Shown piece after piece: positions 32,761 to 41,589 of a stretch of 64,000 nucleotides of DNA (position 1 is the stretch's first letter; every line of letters starts with the position of its first letter). This stretch comes from Streptomyces sp. NBC_00554 (GTDB lineage: Bacteria; Actinomycetota; Actinomycetes; Streptomycetales; Streptomycetaceae): NCBI RefSeq assembly GCF_041431135.1, contig NZ_CP107799.1:8122001-8186000 (forward strand). The letters are read 5' to 3'. The position numbers were made by a program, and so were the translations under genes. The notes under the pieces were generated by a model, which saw only the letters and a program-made list of their open reading frames with translations, ran no database searches and had not been told where the DNA came from.

Positions 32761-34158
32761 TTAGATCACTAGCGACAGCAGCAGGACCAGCCCGCCCGCG
32801 ACCACCGAGATGATCGTCTCCATGACCGACCACGTCTTGATGGTCTGGCCGACGTTCAGGCCGAAGTACTCCTTGACCAGCCAGAACCCGGCGTCGTTGA
32901 CATGGCTGAAGAAGAGCGAGCCCGCGCCGATCGCCAGCACCAGGAGGGAGACGTGCGCGGTCGACATGTCGGCCGCGAGGGGTGCGACGAGACCGGCGGC
33001 CGAGATGGTGGCGACGGTCGCCGAACCGGTCGCGAGCCGGATCGCCACCGCGATCAGCCAGGCGAGCAGCAGCGCGGGGATCGACCAGTCCTTGGAGATG
33101 TCCAGGATCATCTGGCCCACACCGGAGTCGATCAGCGTCTGCTTGAAGCCGCCGCCCGCGCCGACGATCAGCAGGATGCCCGCGATCGGGGCGAGCGACT
33201 TCTCGACGGTCGTCGACAGCCGGTCCTTGGTGAAGCCGGCCGCGCGGCCCAGGGTGAACATGCCGACTATCACGGCGGCGAGCAGCGCGATCAGCGGCGA
33301 GCCGATCACGTCGAAGACGCGCTGGATCATGTGCGTGGGGTCGTCCACGACGATGTCCACCAGCGCCTTGGCCAGCATCAGCACGACCGGGAGCAGCATG
33401 GTCGTGATGGTGGCGCCGAAGCTGGGGCGCTTCTCCAGGTCCTCGGAGGCGCGGGCGGGGATCATCTTGTCGGGGGCCGGGACGTCCACCCAGCGGGCGG
33501 CGTACTTCGAGAAGACCGGACCCGCGATGATCACCGTGGGTATGGCCACCAGGATGCCGAGAGCCAGCGTGAGGCCGAGGTTGGCACCCACCGCGTCGAT
33601 CGCGACCAGCGGGCCGGGGTGCGGCGGGATCAGGCCGTGCATCACGGACAGGCCGGCAAGGGCCGGGATGCCGATGCGCATCAGGGAGTAGTTGCCGCGC
33701 TTGGCGACCATCAGGACGACCGGGATAAGCAGCACGATGCCGACTTCGAAGAACAACGGCAGACCGATCACCGAGGCGATCAGCACCATCGCCCACGGCA
33801 TGGCGCGCCCACCCGCCTTGGCGAGGATCGTGTCGACGATCTGGTCGGCGCCGCCGGAGTCGGCCAGCAGCTTGCCGAGGATCGCGCCGAGCGCGATCAG
33901 GACGCCCACGCCGGCGACGGTCGAGCCGAGCCCGGTCGTGAAGCTGACGATGACCTTGTCCAGCGGCGCTCCGGCGAACGCGCCGAGGGCGAGCGAGCCG
34001 ATGGTCAGGGCCAGGAAGGCGTGCACTTTGAACTTGGTGATGAGCAGGACGATGACGGCGATGCCCGCCAGCACGGCGATACCCAGCTGAGCATGGCCGG
34101 CCGAGGTGATCGGCTCGACGGTGTCCGCTGCCAGCATCTCGGCGCTGAGTCTGGTCAC
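32761..34158 (-). CDS. gntP: GntP-family gluconate/idonate:H+ symporter
   Basis: The permease has 465 residues with about 12 to 14 hydrophobic helices. GLPLFFEVGIVLLIPV, GLSVMHGLIPPHPGP and FSHVNDAGFWLVKEYFG are the hallmark loops of the GntP family. It takes up gluconate or a relative with protons. GTG 34158 is preceded by AAGGGAACCACC. It is 37 bases after the gntK stop and belongs to the gntK-gntP-idnO-idnD operon. Confidence 0.92.
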   Translation of the reverse strand: MTRLSAEMLAADTVEPITSAGHAQLGIAVLAGIAVIVLLITKFKVHAFLALTIGSLALGAFAGAPLDKVIVSFTTGLGSTVAGVGVLIALGAILGKLLADSGGADQIVDTILAKAGGRAMPWAMVLIASVIGLPLFFEVGIVLLIPVVLMVAKRGNYSLMRIGIPALAGLSVMHGLIPPHPGPLVAIDAVGANLGLTLALGILVAIPTVIIAGPVFSKYAARWVDVPAPDKMIPARASEDLEKRPSFGATITTMLLPVVLMLAKALVDIVVDDPTHMIQRVFDVIGSPLIALLAAVIVGMFTLGRAAGFTKDRLSTTVEKSLAPIAGILLIVGAGGGFKQTLIDSGVGQMILDISKDWSIPALLLAWLIAVAIRLATGSATVATISAAGLVAPLAADMSTAHVSLLVLAIGAGSLFFSHVNDAGFWLVKEYFGLNVGQTIKTWSVMETIISVVAGGLVLLLSLVI

Positions 34159-34195
34159 GGTGGTTCCCTTACGTGAGAAAGATCGGCAAAAGGGG

Positions 34196-34723
34196 TTAGA
34201 GGGAGGGCTGAGGCAGGTCGCGGAGCGCGGCCACGGCCCGCTCGGTGATCTCTCCGGGCTCGCCGGAGACATCCACGGCGACACCCGCCTCGTCCGCCTC
34301 CAGCGGCTGGAGGGTGGCGAACTGGGAGTCCAGGAGCGCCGTGGGCATGAAGTGCCCCTGGCGGTGCGACATCCGGTCCTCGATGAGCGCGCGGTCACCG
34401 GTGAGGTGCACGAACACGACACCGGGCGCCGCCGCCCGCAGCCGGTCCCGGTAGCCGCGCTTCAGCGCCGAGCTGCTGACGACCCCGCCGAGCCCCGCCC
34501 GCTCGTGCGCCCAGCGCCCGATGGCGTCGAGCCACGGCCACCGGTCCTCGTCGGTGAGCGGGGTCCCGGCCGACATCTTGGCGATGTTGGCCTGGGGGTG
34601 GAAGTCGTCGCCCTCGGCGTACGGAACGCCGAGCCGGGCCGCAAGCAGGGGACCGATGGTGGTCTTCCCGGTGCCTGCGACGCCCATGACCACGACGACG
34701 TGGGGGGTGCGCGTCAGCTGCAT
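34196..34723 (-). CDS. gntK: Gluconokinase
   Basis: The enzyme has 175 residues. VVVMGVAGTGKTT is the Walker A motif at about residues 10-22; EGDDFHPQANIAKMSAGTPLTDEDRWPWL is the gluconate-binding region unique to the GntK type; QFATLQPLEADE closes the fold. It phosphorylates gluconate to 6-phosphogluconate for the pentose phosphate pathway. I chose ATG 34723; a start at 34765 would add DEDDEDSEST and would place the start inside the palindrome at 34749-34778. First gene of the operon, divergent from gntR. Confidence 0.92.
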   Translation of the reverse strand: MQLTRTPHVVVVMGVAGTGKTTIGPLLAARLGVPYAEGDDFHPQANIAKMSAGTPLTDEDRWPWLDAIGRWAHERAGLGGVVSSSALKRGYRDRLRAAAPGVVFVHLTGDRALIEDRMSHRQGHFMPTALLDSQFATLQPLEADEAGVAVDVSGEPGEITERAVAALRDLPQPSL

Positions 34724-34748
34724 CGTGCTCTCGCTGTCTTCATCGTCT

Positions 34749-34778
34749 TCGTCGACACCTGACATCCGATGTCGACGA
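34749..34778. promoter_or_regulatory. Palindromic operator region of the gluconate operon
   Basis: TCGTCGACA (34749-34757) pairs with TGTCGACGA (34770-34778) across 12 bases. Inside and overlapping is GACATCCGATGTC (34761-34773), a perfect inverted repeat around one C. It lies in the gntK leader. The 13-base core recurs with one change at 62603 beside another FCD regulator. Confidence 0.65.
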
Positions 34779-34810
34779 CACTGAAACGCATTAGGTACGA
34801 CAAATTCAAG

Positions 34811-34833
34811 AGTCTGTGACATATAAGTCTGAC
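34811..34833. promoter_or_regulatory. AGTCTG direct repeats between gntK and gntR
   Basis: AGTCTGTGAC (34811) and AGTCTGAC (34826) are direct repeats 15 bases apart in an AT-rich island, a rare base composition here. They lie in the shared promoter region and may bind a second regulator. Confidence 0.4.
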
Positions 34834-34857
34834 TTTTTGTTCCGAGGGGCGGACTCG

Positions 34858-34863
34858 TACGCT
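34858..34863 (+). promoter_or_regulatory. -10 box of gntR, leaderless
   Basis: TACGCT, 6 bases before ATG 34870. Confidence 0.5.
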
Positions 34864-34869
34864 GGCTCC

Positions 34870-35571
34870 ATGAGCACACGGGGCCGGGGCCTGCACGAAC
34901 ATGTACTGGGAACCCTCGGGCCGGCGATCACCGCGGGCGAGTACCCGCCGGGCAGCGTGCTGCGCACGGACGAACTCGCCCAGCGCTTCGAGGTGTCACG
35001 CTCCGTGATGCGTGAGGCGGTCCGGGTGCTCGAGTCCATGCACCTGGTCGAGTCCCGCCGCCGCGTCGGCGTGACGGTCCTGCCCAAGGTCGAGTGGAAC
35101 GTGTACGACCCTCAGGTCATCCGCTGGCGGCTGGCCGGCGCCGACCGCCCCCACCAGCTGCGTTCGCTCACCGTGCTGCGCTCCGCCGTCGAACCGATCG
35201 CGGCGGGCCTCGCCGCCAAGCACGCCACCGCCGCGCAGTGCGCCGAACTCACCGAGTGCGCGCTCGGCATGGTCGGCACGTCACGCGGCCATCAGCTGGA
35301 GGGGTATCTCGTCCACGACGTCGCCTTCCACCGGGTGATCCTCAACGCCTCGGGCAACGAGATGTTCGCCCGGCTCGGCGACGTCGTCGCGGAGGTCCTG
35401 GCGGGCCGCACCCACCACGAGGTCATGTTCGAGGACCCCGACCCCGCGGCCGTCACCCTCCACGTCCAGGTCGCGGAGGCCGTCCGCGAGGGCGACGCGG
35501 CCCGCGCCGAGGCACTCACCCGCGAGATCACGGTGGGCGCGCTCCAGGAGCTGGACATACTGGCGCCGTAG
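34870..35571 (+). CDS. gntR: GntR-family (FCD type) regulator of gluconate genes
   Basis: The protein has 233 residues. Winged helix at about 15-75 (ITAGEYPPGSVLRTDELAQRFEVSRSVMREAVRVLESM). The FCD domain follows with the metal- and ligand-binding residues in HDVAFHRVIL and the late histidine in VTLHVQVAEAV. It faces the gluconate operon across 146 bases, so repression relieved by gluconate or 6-phosphogluconate is likely. The TACGCT box 6 bases before ATG 34870 implies a leaderless message. I put the start here because upstream in-frame codons run through promoter sequence. Confidence 0.92.
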   Translation: MSTRGRGLHEHVLGTLGPAITAGEYPPGSVLRTDELAQRFEVSRSVMREAVRVLESMHLVESRRRVGVTVLPKVEWNVYDPQVIRWRLAGADRPHQLRSLTVLRSAVEPIAAGLAAKHATAAQCAELTECALGMVGTSRGHQLEGYLVHDVAFHRVILNASGNEMFARLGDVVAEVLAGRTHHEVMFEDPDPAAVTLHVQVAEAVREGDAARAEALTREITVGALQELDILAP

Positions 35572-35600
35572 CGACTACTGGATGTAGTCGGCCGTAGCGG

Positions 35601-35975
35601 CTACTGGATGAAGTCGCCGTCCACGTACACCCACGCCCCGTCGACCCGCTCGAAGCGGCTGCGCTCATGCAGCGAGCCGCCCCGGTAGGAGGCCCGGAAG
35701 GTCACGGTCCCCGCCGAGTGGAACGCGGAGCCGTCACCCGTCTCCAGGATCTCGAGGCCGGTCCACCGCATCCCGGGATCGAAGTCGACGGAGGCGGGCC
35801 GGGTGCGCGGGTGCCAGGTCCGCAGCAGGTACTTCTCGTCCTGCCGTACGAAGGCGGCGTACCGCGACCGCATCAGCGCCTCGGCGGTCGGCGCGGCCGC
35901 AGCACCCGAGTGGAAGCGCCCGCAGCACTCCTCGTACGCCCGGGGAAGCCCGCACGGGCAGGAGCGACTGGTCAT
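35601..35975 (-). CDS. YchJ-type SEC-C metal-binding protein (UPF0225)
   Basis: The product has 124 residues. RSCPCGLPRAYEECCGRFH at the N-terminus is a SEC-C-type zinc site, followed by TAEALMRSRYAAFVRQDEKYLLRTWHP and VTFRASYRGGSLHERSRF with FERVDGAWVYVDGD. That order is the single-domain YchJ/UPF0225 family with an NTF2-like fold. Role unknown; zinc binding is well supported. AGAGGGATTCGCACC precedes ATG 35975. It follows the M1 peptidase gene by 19 bases and may be co-transcribed. Confidence 0.87.
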   Translation of the reverse strand: MTSRSCPCGLPRAYEECCGRFHSGAAAAPTAEALMRSRYAAFVRQDEKYLLRTWHPRTRPASVDFDPGMRWTGLEILETGDGSAFHSAGTVTFRASYRGGSLHERSRFERVDGAWVYVDGDFIQ

Positions 35976-35994
35976 GGTGCGAATCCCTCTGCGT

Positions 35995-37467
35995 CTACGC
36001 CGAGTCGGCGTTGGTCGGCGGGTAGGTGGGCCGCGCCGGAAGCCGAGAGGCCGCGGGCGAGGGCAGCGGAGGGAGCGCCCTCTTGTCCAGCCATGCGGCG
36101 AACATGTCGTCCAGGGGTTCGGCCGCGTAGCGGGTGACATGCGCGGTGAAAGCGGCTGTCGTCACTGCGCCGCCCCGGTACTGAGTGGCCCAGCCGCGCA
36201 GCATGCGGAAGAAGGCTTCGTCACCCATCGCGCAGCGCAGCGCGTGCAGGACGAGCCCGCCGCGCTCGTAGAGCCGGTCGTCGAACATCAGCTTGCGCCC
36301 CGGGTCGGACAGACACAGGTCCTGCGGCAGCGCGGACAGCTTCCGGTGGGCGGCGGCGGCGAGTTGATGCGCCCCGCGGCCGCCGGAACGCTCCGACCAC
36401 AGCCACTCCGCGTACTTGGCGAACCCCTCGTTCAGCCAGATGTGCCGCCAGTCCGCGATGGACACGCTGTTGCCGAACCACTGGTGTGCCAGCTCGTGCG
36501 CGATCAGCCGCTCCGAACCCCGCGCCCCGTCCACGTGGTTGGCGCCGAACAGCGACAACCCCTGTGCCTCGACGGGGACATCGAGCTCCTCCTCCGTCAC
36601 CACCACCGCGTACTCGCCGAACGGATAGGGCCCGAAGAGATCCTCGAACAGCTCCATCATCGCGGGCTGGCGTGCGAAGTCCCGGGAGAACTCGGAGAGC
36701 AGGTCCGCGGGCAGATGGCCGGTCTGCGGCACGCCGCCGAGGCCCGGGTCGCCGAGCAGCACCGTCTGGTACTTGCCGATCGAAAGGCCGACCAGATAGC
36801 TGGACGTCGGCGCCGACTGCTCGTAGACCCAGGTGGTCGTCGAAGCCCGCGTCGTACGGGTCAGCAGCCGGCCACCGGCCACCACCGAGTACGCGGACGG
36901 TGTGGTGATCGAGATCTGGTAGGCGGCCTTGTCGGCCGGGCGGTCGTTGCACGGATACCAGGAGGGCGCGCCGATCGGCTGGCTCGCCACCAGAGCCCCG
37001 TCCTCCAGCTCCTCCCAACCGAGCCCGCCCCAGGGGCTGTTCACCGGCTTCGGATTGCCGGCCCAGTGCACCTCGGCGGTGAAGGCGGCACCGGCGCGGA
37101 TCGGCTTCGGGGGACGGATGCGGAGCTTGCCGCCGCGGTGGGTGTAGTGCGGTGCCTTGCCGTCGACACGGACCCGGCCGATCCGGAAGTCGGCCAGGTT
37201 CAGATGGAACTCGGTGAGCGGGGAGCGGCCCGCTATGGCATTGAGCCGCACGGTGCCGGAGAGCCGGTTCGGGCCGGGGCGGTAGTCCAGCGCGAGTTCG
37301 TACCGGTGCACCCGGTAGCGGGGATCACCGTTGGCCGGGAAGTACGGGTCCGATCCCACTGTCTGCTGAACGCTCACTGCTGCGTCTGCTCCCTGCCCTG
37401 TGCTCGTACGACGTGCCGGTACACCGCCCTTCGTATCCGATCCGGCCTTCGCTTCTATGAACGCCAT
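35995..37467 (-). CDS. M1-family zinc aminopeptidase
   Basis: The protein has 490 residues, short for M1 because it lacks the large C-terminal helical domain. The zinc site is HELAHQWFGN (H324, H328) with E347 in WLNEGFAKY; E325 is the base. VEAQGLSLFG stands where the GAMEN exopeptidase motif usually is. No signal peptide is seen from this start. ATG 37467 lies within the end of the Pls-type gene (13-base overlap), so the two are translationally coupled; GTG 37377 is a later alternative. As I recall, epsilon-poly-L-lysine-degrading enzymes of producers are M1 aminopeptidases, so turnover of the synthetase's product is an attractive hypothesis. Confidence 0.85.
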   Translation of the reverse strand: MAFIEAKAGSDTKGGVPARRTSTGQGADAAVSVQQTVGSDPYFPANGDPRYRVHRYELALDYRPGPNRLSGTVRLNAIAGRSPLTEFHLNLADFRIGRVRVDGKAPHYTHRGGKLRIRPPKPIRAGAAFTAEVHWAGNPKPVNSPWGGLGWEELEDGALVASQPIGAPSWYPCNDRPADKAAYQISITTPSAYSVVAGGRLLTRTTRASTTTWVYEQSAPTSSYLVGLSIGKYQTVLLGDPGLGGVPQTGHLPADLLSEFSRDFARQPAMMELFEDLFGPYPFGEYAVVVTEEELDVPVEAQGLSLFGANHVDGARGSERLIAHELAHQWFGNSVSIADWRHIWLNEGFAKYAEWLWSERSGGRGAHQLAAAAHRKLSALPQDLCLSDPGRKLMFDDRLYERGGLVLHALRCAMGDEAFFRMLRGWATQYRGGAVTTAAFTAHVTRYAAEPLDDMFAAWLDKRALPPLPSPAASRLPARPTYPPTNADSA

Positions 37468-40400
37468 GACTCGATCGGGTTGCCCAGCCAGCGGGTGTCG
37501 TCGGGAACGGACTCCGCCGCCATCACGAGCGACGCGGGACCCAGTGTGGAACGGGCCCCGACGGTGCTGCCGGGCAGGACGATTCCGCCCGGACCCAGGG
37601 TGGCGCCCTCACGGAGGACAACAGTATCCGTCCGCAAGATCCGGTCGTGGAAGAGGTGAGTCTGCAGGACACAGCCCCGATTCACGGTGGAAGCATCGCC
37701 GAGCGACACCAGGTCCGTCTCCGGCAGCCAGTAACTCTCGACCCAGGTGCCCTTGCCGATCCGGGCACCGAGCCCGCGCAGCCACGCCGTCATCAGCGGC
37801 GTACCCGGCACGGAACCCGCCAGCCACGGCACGGCCACCACCTCGACGAAGGTGTCCGCCAGCTCATTGCGCCACACGAAGCTGCTCCACAGCGGGTGCT
37901 CGCCCGCCCGGTGCCGCCCCACGAGTGCCCACTTCGCCACGATGGACAGCACACACGCGAGCGCGCCCACACCGAGCAGCACCACCCCGGCGAGCGCCCA
38001 GGCCCATGCCCCCAGCGCACTCAGCGCGGCCACCGTCAGCACGGCGAGCGCCGCCGAGCAGAACACCGGCACGATCCGGCACAGCTCCACCAGACCGCGC
38101 GCCCACAGCAGGTGCGCGGGCGGGTCGTACGTACGGCTCTGATCGCCGCCCTGCGCGGCACGCGGCAGCTTCATCGGCGGCAGCCCCAGATAGGAGCTGC
38201 CCTTCTTCGCCTTCTTCGGCGTCGCCGACAGCACCCCGACAAGACCGCCGTCCGGCACGCTGCGGCCCGGCGCGGTCATCCCGGAGTTCCCGAGGAACGC
38301 CCGGCGCCCGATCTCGGCCCGCCCGATCTTCACCCAGCCACCGCCGAGCTCATACGGCGCGGTGAGTGTGTCGTCCGCGAGGAACGCGCCCTCGCCGACG
38401 GTGGTGAGGCTCGGCAGCGCGAGCACTGTGGAGACCTCGGCGCCCCGCCCGATCTTCATCCCGAGCAGCCGCAGCCACACCGGCGTGATCAGCCCTGCGT
38501 ACAGAGGGAACAGCGTGTCCCGCGAGCGGTCCATCAGCTGCGTGACCGTCCAGGACTGCCAGCCGATCCGGCTGTGCGTCGGATACGTGCCCGCGCGCAG
38601 CCCGAGGCTCAGCAGCCGTACGGCGATCAGGAGCAGCAGCGCGTACGCGAGGCCGAAGGCGAGCGTCGCCGGCACCAGGGCCACCGCCGCACCGCGCAGG
38701 GCTTCAGCGAGCCCGGCGTCCGCGCTCACGAACTCGTGCGCCACGAGCAGCGCGGCAAGTCCCGCGACCAGCGGCAGCGCGGACAGCGCGAAGCCGGTCA
38801 CGCCGTACATCACGCGCCAGTACGTGCCACGCGCCGGGCGCTCCTTGGGCCAGGCCCGCTTCGCCTTGCCGAGCTTCACGGCGGGCGCTCCGGCCCAGCG
38901 CTGCCCGGTCGGAACATGCCCGGCCACGGCGGAACCGGCGGCCACCTCGGCCCGCTTGCCCACCCGCGCACCGGGGAACAGCAGGCTGCGCGTGCCCACC
39001 ACGGCGTGCGCACCCACCTTCACCGGACCGATCTCCAGCCGGTCACCGTCCAGCCAGTGCCCCGACAGGTCCACCTCGGACTCCACGGCGGCACCCCGGC
39101 CCAGCTTGAGCATGCCGGTCACCGGCGGCAGCGAGTGCAGATCCACGTCCGGCCCGATCTTGGCGCCCAGGGCACGCGCGTACCGCTCCAGCCAGGACCC
39201 GGTCAGCGAGGTCGCGCCACTGAACTCGACCAGCCGCTCGGCCGTCCACAGCCGCAGATGCACACTCCCACCGCGCGGGTGACGGCCCGCCTTCACGCCC
39301 CGTAGCAGCAGCCGTGCACCGCCCGCGGCGATCGCGAGGCGCCCCGGCGGGCTGAAGAGCACGAGGGCCCCGGCGGCGACGAGCCACCACGAGGCCGTCG
39401 GCGCCCACGGATACGGCCCGAACCAGTGCAGTACGTTCCCGAGCGCGGCCAGCGCCACCGTCCAGCGCAGACCGAGGAGCGTGAAAAGCGGGATCAGTAG
39501 AAGAAGCTGGGTCGCCTTGGTGCGCAGCGGCACGGGCGCGATGACCCGCTCGGCGCCGTCGTCCTGCGAGGACTCCTCCAGGTGCCGGGCGAGCTTGCGC
39601 AGGGTCGGCTGCTGGTAGATGTCGAGGACCGCGGCGCTGGCGTAGCGGGTGCGCAGCCTCGTGGTGAGCTGGGCGGCGGCGAGGCTGCCGCCGCCGATCG
39701 CGAAGAAGTCGTCGGACGCGGTGGCGACGGGGATGCCGAGAACCTCGCTCCACTGCTCGGCGAGCCAGGCCTCCGTGCCGTACAGCTGCTCCTTCGCGCC
39801 GCCGGTGTTCAGGTTCTCCAGCGGCCAGGGCAGCGCGTTGCGGTCGACCTTGCCTGACGTCCGGGTCGGCAGGTCCTCGACCGGCGCGAGCAGCGGGACC
39901 AGGGCGGCGGGCAGCTCGGCGCGCAGCTTCTCGACGGCCGTGGCCTGGTCCCAGCCCTCCTGGGTGACCACATAGCCGACGAGCAGCTGGTTGCCGCTGC
40001 GCGCGGTCCGTACGGCGGCCGCGGCACCCGCGACACCGGGCAGCGCCTGCAGAGCGGCGTCCACCTCGCCGAGCTCGATCCGGCGCCCGCCGAGCTTGAT
40101 CTGCTCGTCGGCCCGGCCGAGGAAGATCAGCCCTTCGGGCTCCGCCTTGACGAGGTCACCACTGCGGTACGCCCGCTCCCAGCCCAGCGACTCGAGCGGC
40201 GCGTACTTCTCGGCGTCCTTCTCGGGGTCGAGATAGCGGGCGAGCCCCACTCCGCCGATGACGAGCTGCCCGCTGTCGCCCATCGCCACGGGCTCCCCGG
40301 CCTCGTCGACGACGGCCAGCTCCCAGCCGTTCAGCGGCAGCCCGATCCGGATCGGCTCCTCGCCGGTCATCAGGGAGGCGCAGGCGACGACGGTCGCCTC

Positions 40401-41330
40401 GGTGGGCCCGTAGGTGTTCCACACCTCGCGCCCCTCGGTGACGAGGCGCTGCACCAGCTCGGGCGGGCAGGCCTCGCCGCCGAAGATCAGCAGCCGGACC
40501 TCGTTGAGAGCCTCCGGCTCCCACAGCGAGGCCAGCGTCGGCACGGTCGAGACGACGGTGATCTCCTGCTCCACCAGCCAGGGCCCCAGGTCGGCGCCGC
40601 TGCGCACCTGGGAACGCGGCACGGGCACCAGGCAGGCGCCGTACCGCCAGGCCAGCCACATCTCCTCGCAGGAGGCGTCGAAGGCGACGGAGAGGCCCGC
40701 CATGACCCGGTCGGCGGGCCCGATCGGTTCCTCGGTGAGGAAGAGGTCCGCCTCGGCGTCGACGAAGGCGGCGGCACTGCGGTGGCTGACGGCCACGCCC
40801 TTGGGCTTGCCGGTGGAGCCCGAGGTGAAGATGATCCAGGCGTCGTGCTCGGTGCCGGGACGGGCGGCGGGCGTTTCGCTCCTGCCGGTGACGGTCAGCT
40901 CGTGCCCGGCCCCCACGACCGCGCGCACCTGGGCCTCCCCGAAGACCAGCTCGGCCCGCTCGTCCGGGTCCTCGGCGTCCACCGGCACATAGGCGGCGCC
41001 GGCGGCCAGTACGGCGAGGATGGCGACGTACAGGTCATTGGTGCCGGAGGGGACGCGGACGCCGACCCGGTCGCCGAGGCCGACACCGGCGTCCGCGAGC
41101 CTGCGGCGCAGCGCCTCGACCTCCACGGCCAGCGCACGGTAGGTGAGGGAGCGCTCGCCGTCGTCCAGGGCGGGCTCGTCGGGGTACGCCCGGACGGAGG
41201 CGTCGAGGATGTCCACGAGCGTGCGCGGGGAGGCGGCGGGGGAGGCGGAGAAGCGCGCGCGGTCACCGAACTCCGCTCGCACCTCCTCGTCGAACAGAGC
41301 GAGCGCAGGGCCTTGCTCTAGGGCTGCCAT
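37455..41330 (-). CDS. Pls/PosA-family membrane nonribosomal peptide synthetase
   Basis: The protein has 1291 residues (I recall about 1320 for S. albulus poly-lysine synthetase). Adenylation domain about 35-505: FTSGSTGKPKG, NTYGPTEATVV, YRSGDLVK, TSGKVDRNALP (K494). Carrier domain: DDFFAIGGGSLAAAQ with S549 for phosphopantetheine. Then about six hydrophobic helices alternate with three soluble blocks that show hexapeptide-like repeats (VGAHAVVGTRSLLFPGARVG; LGPGGIVLPGSTVGARSTLG). That layout defines Pls, which builds homopolymers of a basic amino acid at the membrane. Pocket residues read by eye in GrsA order: D-A-E-S-I-G-T-V-V-K. TGAGGACCCG precedes ATG 41330. Confidence 0.9.
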   Translation of the reverse strand: MAALEQGPALALFDEEVRAEFGDRARFSASPAASPRTLVDILDASVRAYPDEPALDDGERSLTYRALAVEVEALRRRLADAGVGLGDRVGVRVPSGTNDLYVAILAVLAAGAAYVPVDAEDPDERAELVFGEAQVRAVVGAGHELTVTGRSETPAARPGTEHDAWIIFTSGSTGKPKGVAVSHRSAAAFVDAEADLFLTEEPIGPADRVMAGLSVAFDASCEEMWLAWRYGACLVPVPRSQVRSGADLGPWLVEQEITVVSTVPTLASLWEPEALNEVRLLIFGGEACPPELVQRLVTEGREVWNTYGPTEATVVACASLMTGEEPIRIGLPLNGWELAVVDEAGEPVAMGDSGQLVIGGVGLARYLDPEKDAEKYAPLESLGWERAYRSGDLVKAEPEGLIFLGRADEQIKLGGRRIELGEVDAALQALPGVAGAAAAVRTARSGNQLLVGYVVTQEGWDQATAVEKLRAELPAALVPLLAPVEDLPTRTSGKVDRNALPWPLENLNTGGAKEQLYGTEAWLAEQWSEVLGIPVATASDDFFAIGGGSLAAAQLTTRLRTRYASAAVLDIYQQPTLRKLARHLEESSQDDGAERVIAPVPLRTKATQLLLLIPLFTLLGLRWTVALAALGNVLHWFGPYPWAPTASWWLVAAGALVLFSPPGRLAIAAGGARLLLRGVKAGRHPRGGSVHLRLWTAERLVEFSGATSLTGSWLERYARALGAKIGPDVDLHSLPPVTGMLKLGRGAAVESEVDLSGHWLDGDRLEIGPVKVGAHAVVGTRSLLFPGARVGKRAEVAAGSAVAGHVPTGQRWAGAPAVKLGKAKRAWPKERPARGTYWRVMYGVTGFALSALPLVAGLAALLVAHEFVSADAGLAEALRGAAVALVPATLAFGLAYALLLLIAVRLLSLGLRAGTYPTHSRIGWQSWTVTQLMDRSRDTLFPLYAGLITPVWLRLLGMKIGRGAEVSTVLALPSLTTVGEGAFLADDTLTAPYELGGGWVKIGRAEIGRRAFLGNSGMTAPGRSVPDGGLVGVLSATPKKAKKGSSYLGLPPMKLPRAAQGGDQSRTYDPPAHLLWARGLVELCRIVPVFCSAALAVLTVAALSALGAWAWALAGVVLLGVGALACVLSIVAKWALVGRHRAGEHPLWSSFVWRNELADTFVEVVAVPWLAGSVPGTPLMTAWLRGLGARIGKGTWVESYWLPETDLVSLGDASTVNRGCVLQTHLFHDRILRTDTVVLREGATLGPGGIVLPGSTVGARSTLGPASLVMAAESVPDDTRWLGNPIESWRS

Positions 41331-41425
41331 CGGGTCCTCACGTGGTGATCCCGGAGCGTCCGGGGCGCTGGTGGGCCCGCAGGTACGCCTGGGGATGTTC
41401 CGGTCCAGCTCCAAACAAGCGTGGA

Positions 41426-41431
41426 ATTTTA
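41426..41431 (-). promoter_or_regulatory. -10 box of the Pls-type synthetase gene
   Basis: TAAAAT read on the minus strand, about 95 bases before the start codon. No good -35 box is seen, so an activator may be needed. Confidence 0.45.
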
Positions 41432-41565
41432 GTACGACGCTAGTCGCGTACCTGCACGTCAGCCATGTGAGGGGGCGTCGGGGAGCCCCTGGAACCAGTG
41501 ATTCCGGTGCCCTGCTGGTGCTCTGACGTGGGGATCTGTCACTCTGACGAGATCTGCCCCACATC

Positions 41566-41589
41566 TTGCCGTAACACGTCGTACGGCAA
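41566..41589. promoter_or_regulatory. 24-base inverted repeat, candidate operator
   Basis: TTGCCGTA and TACGGCAA are exact inverted arms separated by 8 bases. The spacing of two helical turns between arm centres suits a dimeric regulator. It lies midway between the Pls-type gene and the dehydrogenase-like gene. Confidence 0.55.
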
